DNA from: Candidatus Woesearchaeota archaeon
GTDB lineage: Archaea; Nanobdellota; Nanobdellia; Woesearchaeales; GW2011-AR4
Reading direction: 5' to 3'
DNA: 12,871 nucleotides
Assembly: GCA_016181325.1 (NCBI GenBank)
Contig: JACOZO010000070.1
Span: 1 to 12,871, forward strand
Shown: positions 6,684-12,871 of the stretch, one piece after another
Layout: every line of letters starts with the position of its first letter
Position numbering within the stretch: the stretch's first letter is position 1
Position numbers and translations under genes: made by a program
The notes under the pieces: generated by a model
Databases searched by the model: none
The model's input: the letters and a program-made list of their open reading frames with translations, nothing else
What the model was told of the DNA's origin: nothing

Positions 6684-6800
6684 ATGAGAATTTCCGGATT
6701 AGCGAAGGGCTCTCCTTTGAATGGGGCACCCAATGATGCAATGCCATGCCTATGCCAGACATGCCTTTTGACAATACTGCCGAAAAACCGAAAGCTTTAA
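6684..6800 (+). CDS. Possible 38-residue leaderless small ORF in the array
   Basis: The frame begins MRISGLAKGSPLNGAP and contains CLCQTC, a cysteine cluster that might bind metal, before a basic end (PKNRKL). The ATG lies 31 nt after the CTTAAA core of the element at 6652-6667, the distance expected for leaderless initiation. The stop codon falls inside the TATA-like sequence of the next module (6796-6803). An overlapping 18-codon frame starts at 6680, so the case is not clean. No homologue recognised. Confidence 0.22.
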   Translation: MRISGLAKGSPLNGAPNDAMPCLCQTCLLTILPKNRKL

Positions 6801-6824
6801 ATAAGCTCTACTTACATAATATAC
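6788..6824 (+). promoter_or_regulatory. Promoter/operator module upstream of the tandem-HTH gene
   Basis: CCGAAAGC (6788-6795, BRE-like) runs into TTTAAATA (6796-6803, TATA-like), followed by the array element ACTTACATAATATAC (6810-6824). Two readings are possible. Either TTTAAATA is the TATA box and the element is an operator just downstream, or the element is itself the TATA region, starting transcripts near 6841. A further element at 6864-6877 could start transcripts near 6896. Either way this is the last module before the tandem-HTH gene. Confidence 0.5.
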
Positions 6825-6841
6825 TATATTGGTGTGGGAAT

Positions 6842-6925
6842 ATGTATCTTTACACAAATTCATACTTACAAATTATACATCCAGGTTTTTTACCTATGCC
6901 ATTCAGGCGCATTCTGAGGGTATGA
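6842..6925 (+). CDS. Possible 27-residue leader peptide before the tandem-HTH gene
   Basis: ATG to TGA encodes MYLYTNSYLQIIHPGF and so on, ending FRRILRV. The ATG is 31 nt after the CTTACA of the element at 6810. An in-frame ATG at 6896 is also 31 nt after the CTTACA of the element at 6864. The frame stops 10 bp before the tandem-HTH start, and a GAGGG sequence (6916-6920) lies in its end. It could be a translated leader or merely untranslated sequence. Confidence 0.22.
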   Translation: MYLYTNSYLQIIHPGFLPMPFRRILRV

Positions 6926-6935
6926 ACATAATCTA

Positions 6936-7445
6936 ATGCCGACTAAAAAGAAGCCAGCAGCGAATGAGAAGCGGCTTGCAGATACTTTGAGCTATCTTCA
7001 AAAGAGGGGATTAAAGCCGGAGGACATAGTCGAACTGGTGCATAAGTCCCTCAATGTCCATCCAAAAGAGGAAGTGAAAGTGCCTCTTTCTGCATTCAAT
7101 AACGAGCACCTCGGCTCTCTCGAGACCATTGTAAAATACCTTCGGGAAAACCTGCTTCTTACTTACCAGCAGATAGCGGAATTGACTAACAGGAATAAGA
7201 TTGCGCTGGCAGTGTCCTACAGGAATGCGAGAATAAAGATGAAGGACAAGTTTCCGGACCAGGTTTCCCCTTATTCCATCCCAGTCTCCATACTGAAGGA
7301 CAGGAAGCTGAGCGTGCTCGAGAACATCGCCTGGTACCTGAAAAACACATTCGGGCTTACGTATCACAAGATAGCCGTTTTGATGAACAGGGATGACAGG
7401 ACGATATGGACGGTCTACCAGAGGGCTCAAAAAAAGAAAAAATGA
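6936..7445 (+). CDS. Tandem helix-turn-helix DNA-binding protein
   Basis: A 169-residue protein made mainly of two copies of one HTH unit. Repeat 1 (about 49-104) runs VPLSAFNNEHLGSLE, then IVKYLREN, LTYQQIAELTNR and a basic helix. Repeat 2 (about 115-169) runs IPVSILKDRKLSVLE, then IAWYLKNT, LTYHKIAVLMNRDDRTIW and YQRAQKKKK. Each has a sigma-region-4-like or resolvase-like HTH, with LTYxxIAxLxNR as helix 2 plus turn and the following helix as the recognition helix. A separate helical segment (10-45) precedes them. Two covalently linked HTHs suit recognition of a long or bipartite site. Repeat 2 looks closer to the form I recall in DPANN genomes; repeat 1 lacks the DDRTIW motif. The 2.5-kb array ends just upstream, and a giant surface protein follows in the same direction 47 bp later, so they may be co-transcribed. 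TAA of a 4-codon frame at 6922 overlaps the ATG. Confidence 0.85.
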   Translation: MPTKKKPAANEKRLADTLSYLQKRGLKPEDIVELVHKSLNVHPKEEVKVPLSAFNNEHLGSLETIVKYLRENLLLTYQQIAELTNRNKIALAVSYRNARIKMKDKFPDQVSPYSIPVSILKDRKLSVLENIAWYLKNTFGLTYHKIAVLMNRDDRTIWTVYQRAQKKKK

Positions 7446-7455
7446 CAGTTCCTAT

Positions 7456-7474
7456 CTCGCCGGAGAGCGGCGGG
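7456..7474 (+). other. GC-rich hairpin between the tandem-HTH gene and the giant protein gene
   Basis: CTCGCCG (7456-7462) pairs with CGGCGGG (7468-7474) around GAGAG, with one T-G wobble, 10 bp after the HTH stop and 18 bp before the next ATG. No U-tract follows, so it is not a typical terminator. It could influence processing or translation of the downstream gene. Confidence 0.4.
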
Positions 7475-7492
7475 GCATGAACGGCAAATCAA

Positions 7493-10400
7493 ATGAAAAA
7501 AAGAGGTGAGATTGGTAATTTCGCGCTTATCCTGCTAATTGCAGTAGGCGCATTGACGGCAGCAGTAATGCTGGCAAACATGGCCAAGCCTTCCATAACC
7601 GGATTTGCGCCTGCTGACGGGAATGGCAGCGACGGCAAGGAAGACGGCAACCAGACCCAGGCTGACGGCGAAAATGCAACGGCCGAGCAGGCACCATCAA
7701 ACCAGACTGCTGAAGAGGAGAAAGGCAAGCCTGAAAAAGAGGACAAGAAAGAGCCCAATGTGCCTCCAGTGTGGAAATCCGACATTGCAGAATTCACGCT
7801 GAACGGCAAGACTGCCATAGACCTTGGCACCTATTTCTCCGATTCAAACAATGACACGATAACCTATACATCCAGCACTCCTGACAAGATAGCTGTCGAG
7901 ATAAGCGGCAGCATCGCGACCCTGACGCCGGCAGGCCATAATTTTGAGGCTGCAATAACATTCACGGCATCTGACGGCGACAAGTCCACGGGCAGGGAAG
8001 TCAGGCTCATTATTCCTGAGAGGAAAATCACAATCGATCTTGGGTATAAGGCAGGAACGATATACAATACCCCTGACGACGGCATAGCGCCGACAACAGG
8101 CATTGTTGACATGACAGTTGAAAATTCCAGATTTACATGGAATGCCGATCCCGGCAACCTGTGCACCAGGTGGGAGACATACAGCCTTGGGGATGAGAAG
8201 GCGACGCTTGTGTGCTACGGAAGCGAGAAATGCTGCAATTTCATCGATCTGGAGCCTGCGAGAAACGCGTGGAATGACCCTTTCTATTCCTCCTATGGGC
8301 AGTACGGAGCTTCCCTGGACAACATCGTGAGCGCGCAGATACTTTACGTCGACTATAAATTGGCCGTCGATGAGCCTTTCTCTGAAATCTATTTCAGCAG
8401 CTGGCAGAACCTTTCCGTGAAATATTATTTTGAATTTGCCGACTTCAATAACCTGTGCATAGACACATGCAGCCTGTCAGGATTTAACGATTCCTCTTAT
8501 GAACTGATATTTGAGATTGATAACGCTGCAATAACGCTGGAGAGCCTTGCTTACACGACTGTCGAGACAATAGAGAAAGTCCAGTTCGGCATTTCAGTCG
8601 AGGACAGCAGCGGCTCGCCCTACGGCAGCTATGCATTGTACAAGGACGGCGTCGTTGTGACTGACGAGTTTGTAGAGCCTGACTTCTATGACATAGTGAT
8701 ACAGCCTTTGGAGGGCATTTTCCAGAGCATCCTGGTCCAGAGGGCAAACATCTCAAAGCCCCTGGCTGCCGGTGTCGGCGTTGACATGGTGACAAGGGAC
8801 ATCCAGATAGACAATGTCAATGTAAAGAAAAAATATGCTGTCGATCTGGGAGACCTGGACTTTGAGAAAGCCACCCTTACGGCAAATGCAACGGGGAATT
8901 CCCTGTATAAATGCAGGCAGTGGGATTATGATACGGAAGTGTGCTTCGGGACATGGGAAAGAGTTCAAGATCTTGTTCCAGGAGAGCAATATAACGTCAC
9001 ACTGACTGCGGATGATCCGGGATTCATCGAAGGGGATATTAACATTACAGTCCCGGCTGCTCCGCCGCCGACAGGGCTTGCATTCACAGCCAATATTCCC
9101 AACGTTTCTGTTGTCATCAACAGGAATTCAACAATAGATTTACCCCTCTATTTCTCAAATCTGGAAGCAGGGACAATATTCAATCATTATCCTATGGATG
9201 ATATTTTAGTGGAATTTGACAACAATATCGCGATTGTAATCCCGTCAAAAGGCTTTGCAGGCTCGCAGATAACCTTTATAACTGCCAATAAGAGCGATGC
9301 GCTTGCTGTTTCCAATGTTTTTTCGGTGAATGTGCTGAACATCAGCATCGGCGTGACGCCTGATCTGTCCATCAACAAGTCCGAGTTTAAATCCGACGAA
9401 GATGTTGAGCTTGAGTTTGAATATGTGAAGAAAGATGAATTGGTCAGGCAGAGCAAGTGGAAAGAGGAATATGAGGTTTTTGAGAGGGATACCAAGAAGA
9501 CAAGGCAGGAACGCGAAGACCTGAAGAAGAAGCTCGTAAAAGGCGAAAAAAGGAAGAAGAAATGGGAGACTGCCAACGAGAAGATAGAGACAACACTTCT
9601 TGACAATAAGGGCAATGCCATGAAGGTCGAGCCTGAGATTGAGGAGCTTAGGGAAGGAAAGTTCAGGATCAAGGTCGCCAAGCCGAGGTCATTCAAAGCA
9701 GGAAAATACAGATTAAGGGTTGACTTTGAGAAGGAGGGATTCATTTATTCAGAAGAGCAGGAATTCACGTGGGGAGTCCTGGCAATAAATACCCATAAAT
9801 CAGCATATCTTCCAAATGAAGAGGCTTTTATCGGGATTGGGGTTTTAAATGACTTCGGAAGGATGGTCTGCGATGCAGATGTTGCTTTGGAGATAACCAA
9901 TCCGGGCAATAAAAAAACCATTTTATCAACAGCAAACGGCAGAATATCAATTTCCCCTGAATGCGAGATTTATGGAGTCACGAATCTGCCTGATTACTAT
10001 ACGACTTATGATGTGTCTGGAGTTGGAAGCTATTTAATGAATCTTACTGCTGTAACTCCAAACGGCGTAAGAAGCATTGCAGACAGCTTTATTGTTTTGA
10101 ATAATGTTGACTTTGATGTTTCCAGAAGGACTGCAACAAGGATTTATCCTCTTGTGCCGTATTACGTGAATATAACAATAATTGCGGGCAAGGATTACAA
10201 GGGGGCTGTCAATGAGTACGTGCCAAGCTCTTTTGCGATTTTGACAAGCAACGGCGCAGCGCTTTCAACTGCGGGGGATACAACGATGCTGTCGTGGAAT
10301 GTTGACCTGAAGAAAGGGAATAGGTACGATGTATGGTACCGGTATGATGCGCCGGACACTTCGCCGGAGTTCTATTTATTGGGCCCATTGGATATCGGCA

Positions 10401-12871
10401 GCTTTAAGGAGTACAGGCAGTGGCAGATAGCCAACGACGAGCCTGCTGATGCGATTAATATTACGATGGATTTCTCCGGCCCTCATGTAATCAACCATAC
10501 TATGTATGTTTCAGGGCACATTAATCTGACTAATGGGACTAATGTGTCACTTACTCAAATTCAAATTTGGGTGAATTACAGCCGGATTGACATAAGCAAC
10601 TTTTCTGATATTGATGCAAATGAATTCAATCTGGGAATATACAACCTTACGGCAACCGACACCAACAATATCACCCTGCTAAACAGCTCTCCGGGCAATA
10701 TCTACAATTATTCCGGAAACTTCACTTCAAGGGTATTTGATGGGACTATCACAAGAAAATGGACAAGATTGACATGGAATTCCAACACAAGCACGATAAA
10801 TGACACTCTGGAAAATGTTGCATTGGGTAAAGAGACGGCGGTATCTGGCGCATTTAGCGGTAGTTGGCCCGGATCTAAGGCAGTAGATGATGATACAGAC
10901 TGCACTGATGTGGACTTTGATACGTGGCTCACCCCGGATAATACCGCCGTGCAGTGGATAACAATATTCCTTAACACGAGCCAGACCACTAATTATACAA
11001 TCTATCAACTTAACATCTCACAAGCTAACTCATGCCAAGGAGCTGCCGGTGCTGACACGATTTCCGTCATAAATGTTTCTTTCAGCGACGGCTCCAAGCA
11101 GAACTTCACCCTTACCGGCATAAGCCCTCTTGGAAGGGAAATAATAAACTTAACTCCCGTGATAACCTCATTCGTTAACATTACCATATACAAAAGTGGA
11201 GGGGGGGCTGGGGGTGACTTCGAGGGATTCTACAACATTGAAGCTTACGGCCAGGCTGTAAGAAACGTGTCTTTCCAGGTAAGAACTGATGACGACAACA
11301 GCTCATGGGGCGGCTGGACTGGACCCGATGGCACAGCAAACAGCTATTTCACAGCAAGCCCTGCAGATATATCCAATGTGGCAGCAAATAGGTATATCCA
11401 GTATATTGCTTACTTAAGGACGACTTTGGCAAATTATACGCCTTATATGAGTGAAGCAAACCTTTCTTATACCACTTTCACAGATGCATTCGGCAATTAC
11501 AATATCTCTTTCGTTGCTCCAGGATTCAATGGGGATTATAATGTAACGCTGAATGTTTCATCGCAGACTTATGGATTAACCAACGGCACTTTGACTAAGC
11601 TGATTAGCATAAGCAACCTGACTGTTAATGTGAGCATAAACTTCAACGTCACTTTCGCAACCGGAAGCGCTCCTGTTTCGGTTTACGGGCATGTCAATCT
11701 GAGCAATGGGACGAATGTTATTAACTGGCCGATTGAGGTTTGGGTGAACTACACCTTGATTAGCAACGGCAATTTCACAGACAACAATGCGTCAGACTTC
11801 AACGGCACGGGCACAAATCCCGGGGTTTATAATCTCACAAGGACTGACGGGGAGAATGTGACTTTAAACCTGACCAGCGGTGTTTACAACAGTTCTGGAA
11901 CATATTTGTCAAGAATATTTGATGCTGGCGGGATTGTCAGCTGGAAGAATCTGAGCTGGGGTGAAAGAGTGCCTTATGGGGAAGAGCTGCCCAATAATAG
12001 ATATAACGAAACGGGAAACGGAATATTTGGGGGCATAAATATGACAGGAAATGTGTTGCTGTTCCATCTTAACAATGATTCAAGCTACGGAGAGAGTGAC
12101 AGCTTAGTCTTTGACTTCAGCGGGAATGGGAACAATGCAAGCGTAAATGGAAATGCTCATGCTAATCTTTCAGATAAAATGCTGGGCACAGGGTCATATT
12201 ATTTTGACGGCACAGGAGATTTTGTCAACACATCTGATACATCAACATTGGACATCACAGGGGCTATGTCGGTATCTGTGTGGGTGAAAAGAAAGTCAAC
12301 CGGAGGATCTCAGGGCATTGTGGCAAAGGGAGGGGACGGATTTTACGCCCCCTATGACATGAGGTTCAATACTGATAATAGGATTATCTTCGCCCAATCA
12401 TCAGACGGCGCCAGCTGGGGCACATTATTGCTGAACGGACCCGTGATAACCGACACCAACTGGCATCACTTTGCGTTTACAAGTGACCTTTCCACAGCCA
12501 GGCTTTACGCGGATGGTGTGGAAGTGGAAAATGACGGCACTCCAGCAGCCAGCTTATGGAATAATGCCGTGGATGTGATGGTTGCAGCTGAAGCGAATCC
12601 TGCAAGCCCCCAGACTAAAGGCTCTTTCTGCAATTGCTGGATAGATGAAGTAGGCATTTGGAGCAGAAGCCTGTCGGCAGATGAGATCCTAAATATCTAC
12701 AAGCGAGGAGTACTCCGCTTAGGATTGCAAGCCAGAACCTGCTCTGCCTCAGACTGCTCTGACGAGCCTAACTTTATCGGCCCAACCAACACATCAGCAA
12801 GCAATTTCACAAATGCCACTTTAAATGATTTGGCTTTAACAAATCTCAGCAGAAACAGATACTTCCAGTAC
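7493..12871 (+). CDS. Giant cell-surface protein with F5/8-type and LamG-type lectin domains (3' end outside window)
   Basis: The frame is open from ATG 7493 to the window end (1793 codons, incomplete); an in-frame TGA at 7478 limits the start. A membrane anchor (9-31) ends in KPSITGFA (32-39), then an acidic Asn/Gln-rich linker (40-93). Residues 94-175 resemble a cadherin-like beta domain (AIDLGTYFSD, VEISGSIATLTP). 176-640 are beta-rich with paired cysteines and no recognised family. 643-700 are Lys/Glu-rich and helical. 760-920 match a conserved DPANN surface-protein segment as I recall it (GVLAINTHKSAYLPN, PDYYTTYDVSGVG). Then come two copies of a GHxNLxNGT / SRxFD / W-x-x-L-x-W module. 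Copy 1 holds an F5/8 (discoidin-like) domain (about 1108-1256: NVALGKE, AVDDD, QWITIFL, YNIEAYG). Copy 2 holds a LamG domain (about 1516-1740: LLFHLNND, DFSGNGNNASVNG, YYFDGTGDF, SVWVK, WHHFAF, WIDEVGIWSRSLSADEI). The window ends in RYFQY. About 70 N-glycosylation sequons by hand count. Probable adhesin or glycan-binding envelope protein, anchored at its N terminus and extending outward. Confidence 0.9.
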   Translation, partial: MKKRGEIGNFALILLIAVGALTAAVMLANMAKPSITGFAPADGNGSDGKEDGNQTQADGENATAEQAPSNQTAEEEKGKPEKEDKKEPNVPPVWKSDIAEFTLNGKTAIDLGTYFSDSNNDTITYTSSTPDKIAVEISGSIATLTPAGHNFEAAITFTASDGDKSTGREVRLIIPERKITIDLGYKAGTIYNTPDDGIAPTTGIVDMTVENSRFTWNADPGNLCTRWETYSLGDEKATLVCYGSEKCCNFIDLEPARNAWNDPFYSSYGQYGASLDNIVSAQILYVDYKLAVDEPFSEIYFSSWQNLSVKYYFEFADFNNLCIDTCSLSGFNDSSYELIFEIDNAAITLESLAYTTVETIEKVQFGISVEDSSGSPYGSYALYKDGVVVTDEFVEPDFYDIVIQPLEGIFQSILVQRANISKPLAAGVGVDMVTRDIQIDNVNVKKKYAVDLGDLDFEKATLTANATGNSLYKCRQWDYDTEVCFGTWERVQDLVPGEQYNVTLTADDPGFIEGDINITVPAAPPPTGLAFTANIPNVSVVINRNSTIDLPLYFSNLEAGTIFNHYPMDDILVEFDNNIAIVIPSKGFAGSQITFITANKSDALAVSNVFSVNVLNISIGVTPDLSINKSEFKSDEDVELEFEYVKKDELVRQSKWKEEYEVFERDTKKTRQEREDLKKKLVKGEKRKKKWETANEKIETTLLDNKGNAMKVEPEIEELREGKFRIKVAKPRSFKAGKYRLRVDFEKEGFIYSEEQEFTWGVLAINTHKSAYLPNEEAFIGIGVLNDFGRMVCDADVALEITNPGNKKTILSTANGRISISPECEIYGVTNLPDYYTTYDVSGVGSYLMNLTAVTPNGVRSIADSFIVLNNVDFDVSRRTATRIYPLVPYYVNITIIAGKDYKGAVNEYVPSSFAILTSNGAALSTAGDTTMLSWNVDLKKGNRYDVWYRYDAPDTSPEFYLLGPLDIGSFKEYRQWQIANDEPADAINITMDFSGPHVINHTMYVSGHINLTNGTNVSLTQIQIWVNYSRIDISNFSDIDANEFNLGIYNLTATDTNNITLLNSSPGNIYNYSGNFTSRVFDGTITRKWTRLTWNSNTSTINDTLENVALGKETAVSGAFSGSWPGSKAVDDDTDCTDVDFDTWLTPDNTAVQWITIFLNTSQTTNYTIYQLNISQANSCQGAAGADTISVINVSFSDGSKQNFTLTGISPLGREIINLTPVITSFVNITIYKSGGGAGGDFEGFYNIEAYGQAVRNVSFQVRTDDDNSSWGGWTGPDGTANSYFTASPADISNVAANRYIQYIAYLRTTLANYTPYMSEANLSYTTFTDAFGNYNISFVAPGFNGDYNVTLNVSSQTYGLTNGTLTKLISISNLTVNVSINFNVTFATGSAPVSVYGHVNLSNGTNVINWPIEVWVNYTLISNGNFTDNNASDFNGTGTNPGVYNLTRTDGENVTLNLTSGVYNSSGTYLSRIFDAGGIVSWKNLSWGERVPYGEELPNNRYNETGNGIFGGINMTGNVLLFHLNNDSSYGESDSLVFDFSGNGNNASVNGNAHANLSDKMLGTGSYYFDGTGDFVNTSDTSTLDITGAMSVSVWVKRKSTGGSQGIVAKGGDGFYAPYDMRFNTDNRIIFAQSSDGASWGTLLLNGPVITDTNWHHFAFTSDLSTARLYADGVEVENDGTPAASLWNNAVDVMVAAEANPASPQTKGSFCNCWIDEVGIWSRSLSADEILNIYKRGVLRLGLQARTCSASDCSDEPNFIGPTNTSASNFTNATLNDLALTNLSRNRYFQY
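11201..11214 (+). repeat. G7 and G5 tracts inside the giant gene
   Basis: GGGGGGG (11201-11207), CT, then GGGGG (11210-11214) encodes part of a Ser-Gly-Gly-Gly-Ala-Gly-Gly-Asp loop near the end of the F5/8-type domain. The frame is intact here. A G7 run is a possible slippage site, or a place where a sequencing error would be likely. Confidence 0.5.

Larger units (their letters stand above)
4399..6877 (+). repeat. Long array of ACTTACATAATATATT-type elements in a 2.5-kb gene-poor region
   Basis: The stretch 4379-6935 has no ordinary gene. It carries a repeated element, consensus TTTTACTTACATAATATATT. Copies start at 4399 (variant), 4547, 4561, 4646 (core only), 4941, 5076, 5251, 5366, 5583, 5729, 5833, 5994, 6020, 6114, 6589, 6652, 6810 and 6864. 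The strict hexamer CTTACA occurs 11 times on + but only once on - (4516-4521). A second motif, ATTTGAAT, occurs at 4407, 4724, 4765, 4804, 4828, 5096, 5120, 5386, 5410, 5626, 5855, 6135, 6239, 6321 and 6716 (first T) on +, and at 4815, 4845 and 5491 on -. Spacers between elements are dissimilar and less AT-rich. Spacing is irregular, so it is not a CRISPR. The repetition is seen directly; a regulatory role is inferred. Confidence 0.8.

Noticed and set aside
4399..6877. CRISPR array
   Set aside because: Repeats are degenerate, spacing ranges from under 20 to several hundred bp, and no cas gene is present.
4399..6935. tRNA genes or a classical archaeal replication origin
   Set aside because: No T-loop GTTCRANNC or tRNA fold was found, and no Orc1/Cdc6 gene or recognisable origin-recognition box is present. 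An unusual origin remains possible but unsupported.
9187..9744. 185-codon minus-strand reading frame
   Set aside because: It is the shadow of the Lys/Glu-rich part of the giant gene, giving Ser/Phe/Leu-rich translation with no domain.

Overview
The window looks like a piece of an archaeal chromosome, most likely from a DPANN-type archaeon (Woesearchaeota/Pacearchaeota-like). This rests on an archaeal-style type IA topoisomerase with three C-terminal zinc ribbons, two envelope proteins that share an N-terminal membrane anchor ending in K-P-x-x-T-G-F-A, a duplicated small HTH protein of a kind I associate with DPANN genomes, and a large sequon-rich surface protein carrying lectin-type domains. 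The assignment is from family memory; no search was run.

Layout. 1-221: no convincing gene; a possible three-way-junction RNA (95-178) and a TATA box placed for leaderless topA. 222-2459 (+): DNA topoisomerase I. 2460-2892: a non-coding gap holding a 282-bp imperfect foldback element (2519-2800) packed with nested hairpins. 2893-3816 (+): a two-pass membrane protein with a charged cytoplasmic tail. 3890-4378 (-): a winged-helix regulator. 4379-6935: about 2.5 kb with no ordinary gene. 6936-7445 (+): a protein with two tandem HTH repeats. 7493-12871 (+): the first 1793 codons of a giant surface protein (F5/8-type and LamG-type lectin modules) that runs off the end of the window.

The most unusual part is 4399-6877. 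This AT-rich stretch repeats one element, consensus ACTTACATAATATATT, about 17 times, almost always on the + strand and 50-350 bp apart. A second motif, (C)ATTTGAAT(G), occurs 15 times on + and 3 times on -. There are also a 74-bp exact direct repeat, a 27-bp near-perfect inverted repeat and a 20-bp direct repeat. The array lies between two outward-facing DNA-binding protein genes, and copies sit in the promoter regions of both. In about eight modules an ATG follows the element by 28-34 nt, the spacing expected for a leaderless archaeal transcript. I infer an array of promoter/operator modules controlled by one or both flanking HTH proteins; an origin, partition site or sRNA cluster cannot be excluded.

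How the parts may fit together (inference): the tandem-HTH gene and the giant surface protein gene are co-directional and 47 bp apart, so the array may be a complex control region for surface-protein expression. topA and the 2893-3816 membrane protein have ordinary upstream regions without the array element and look like separate units.
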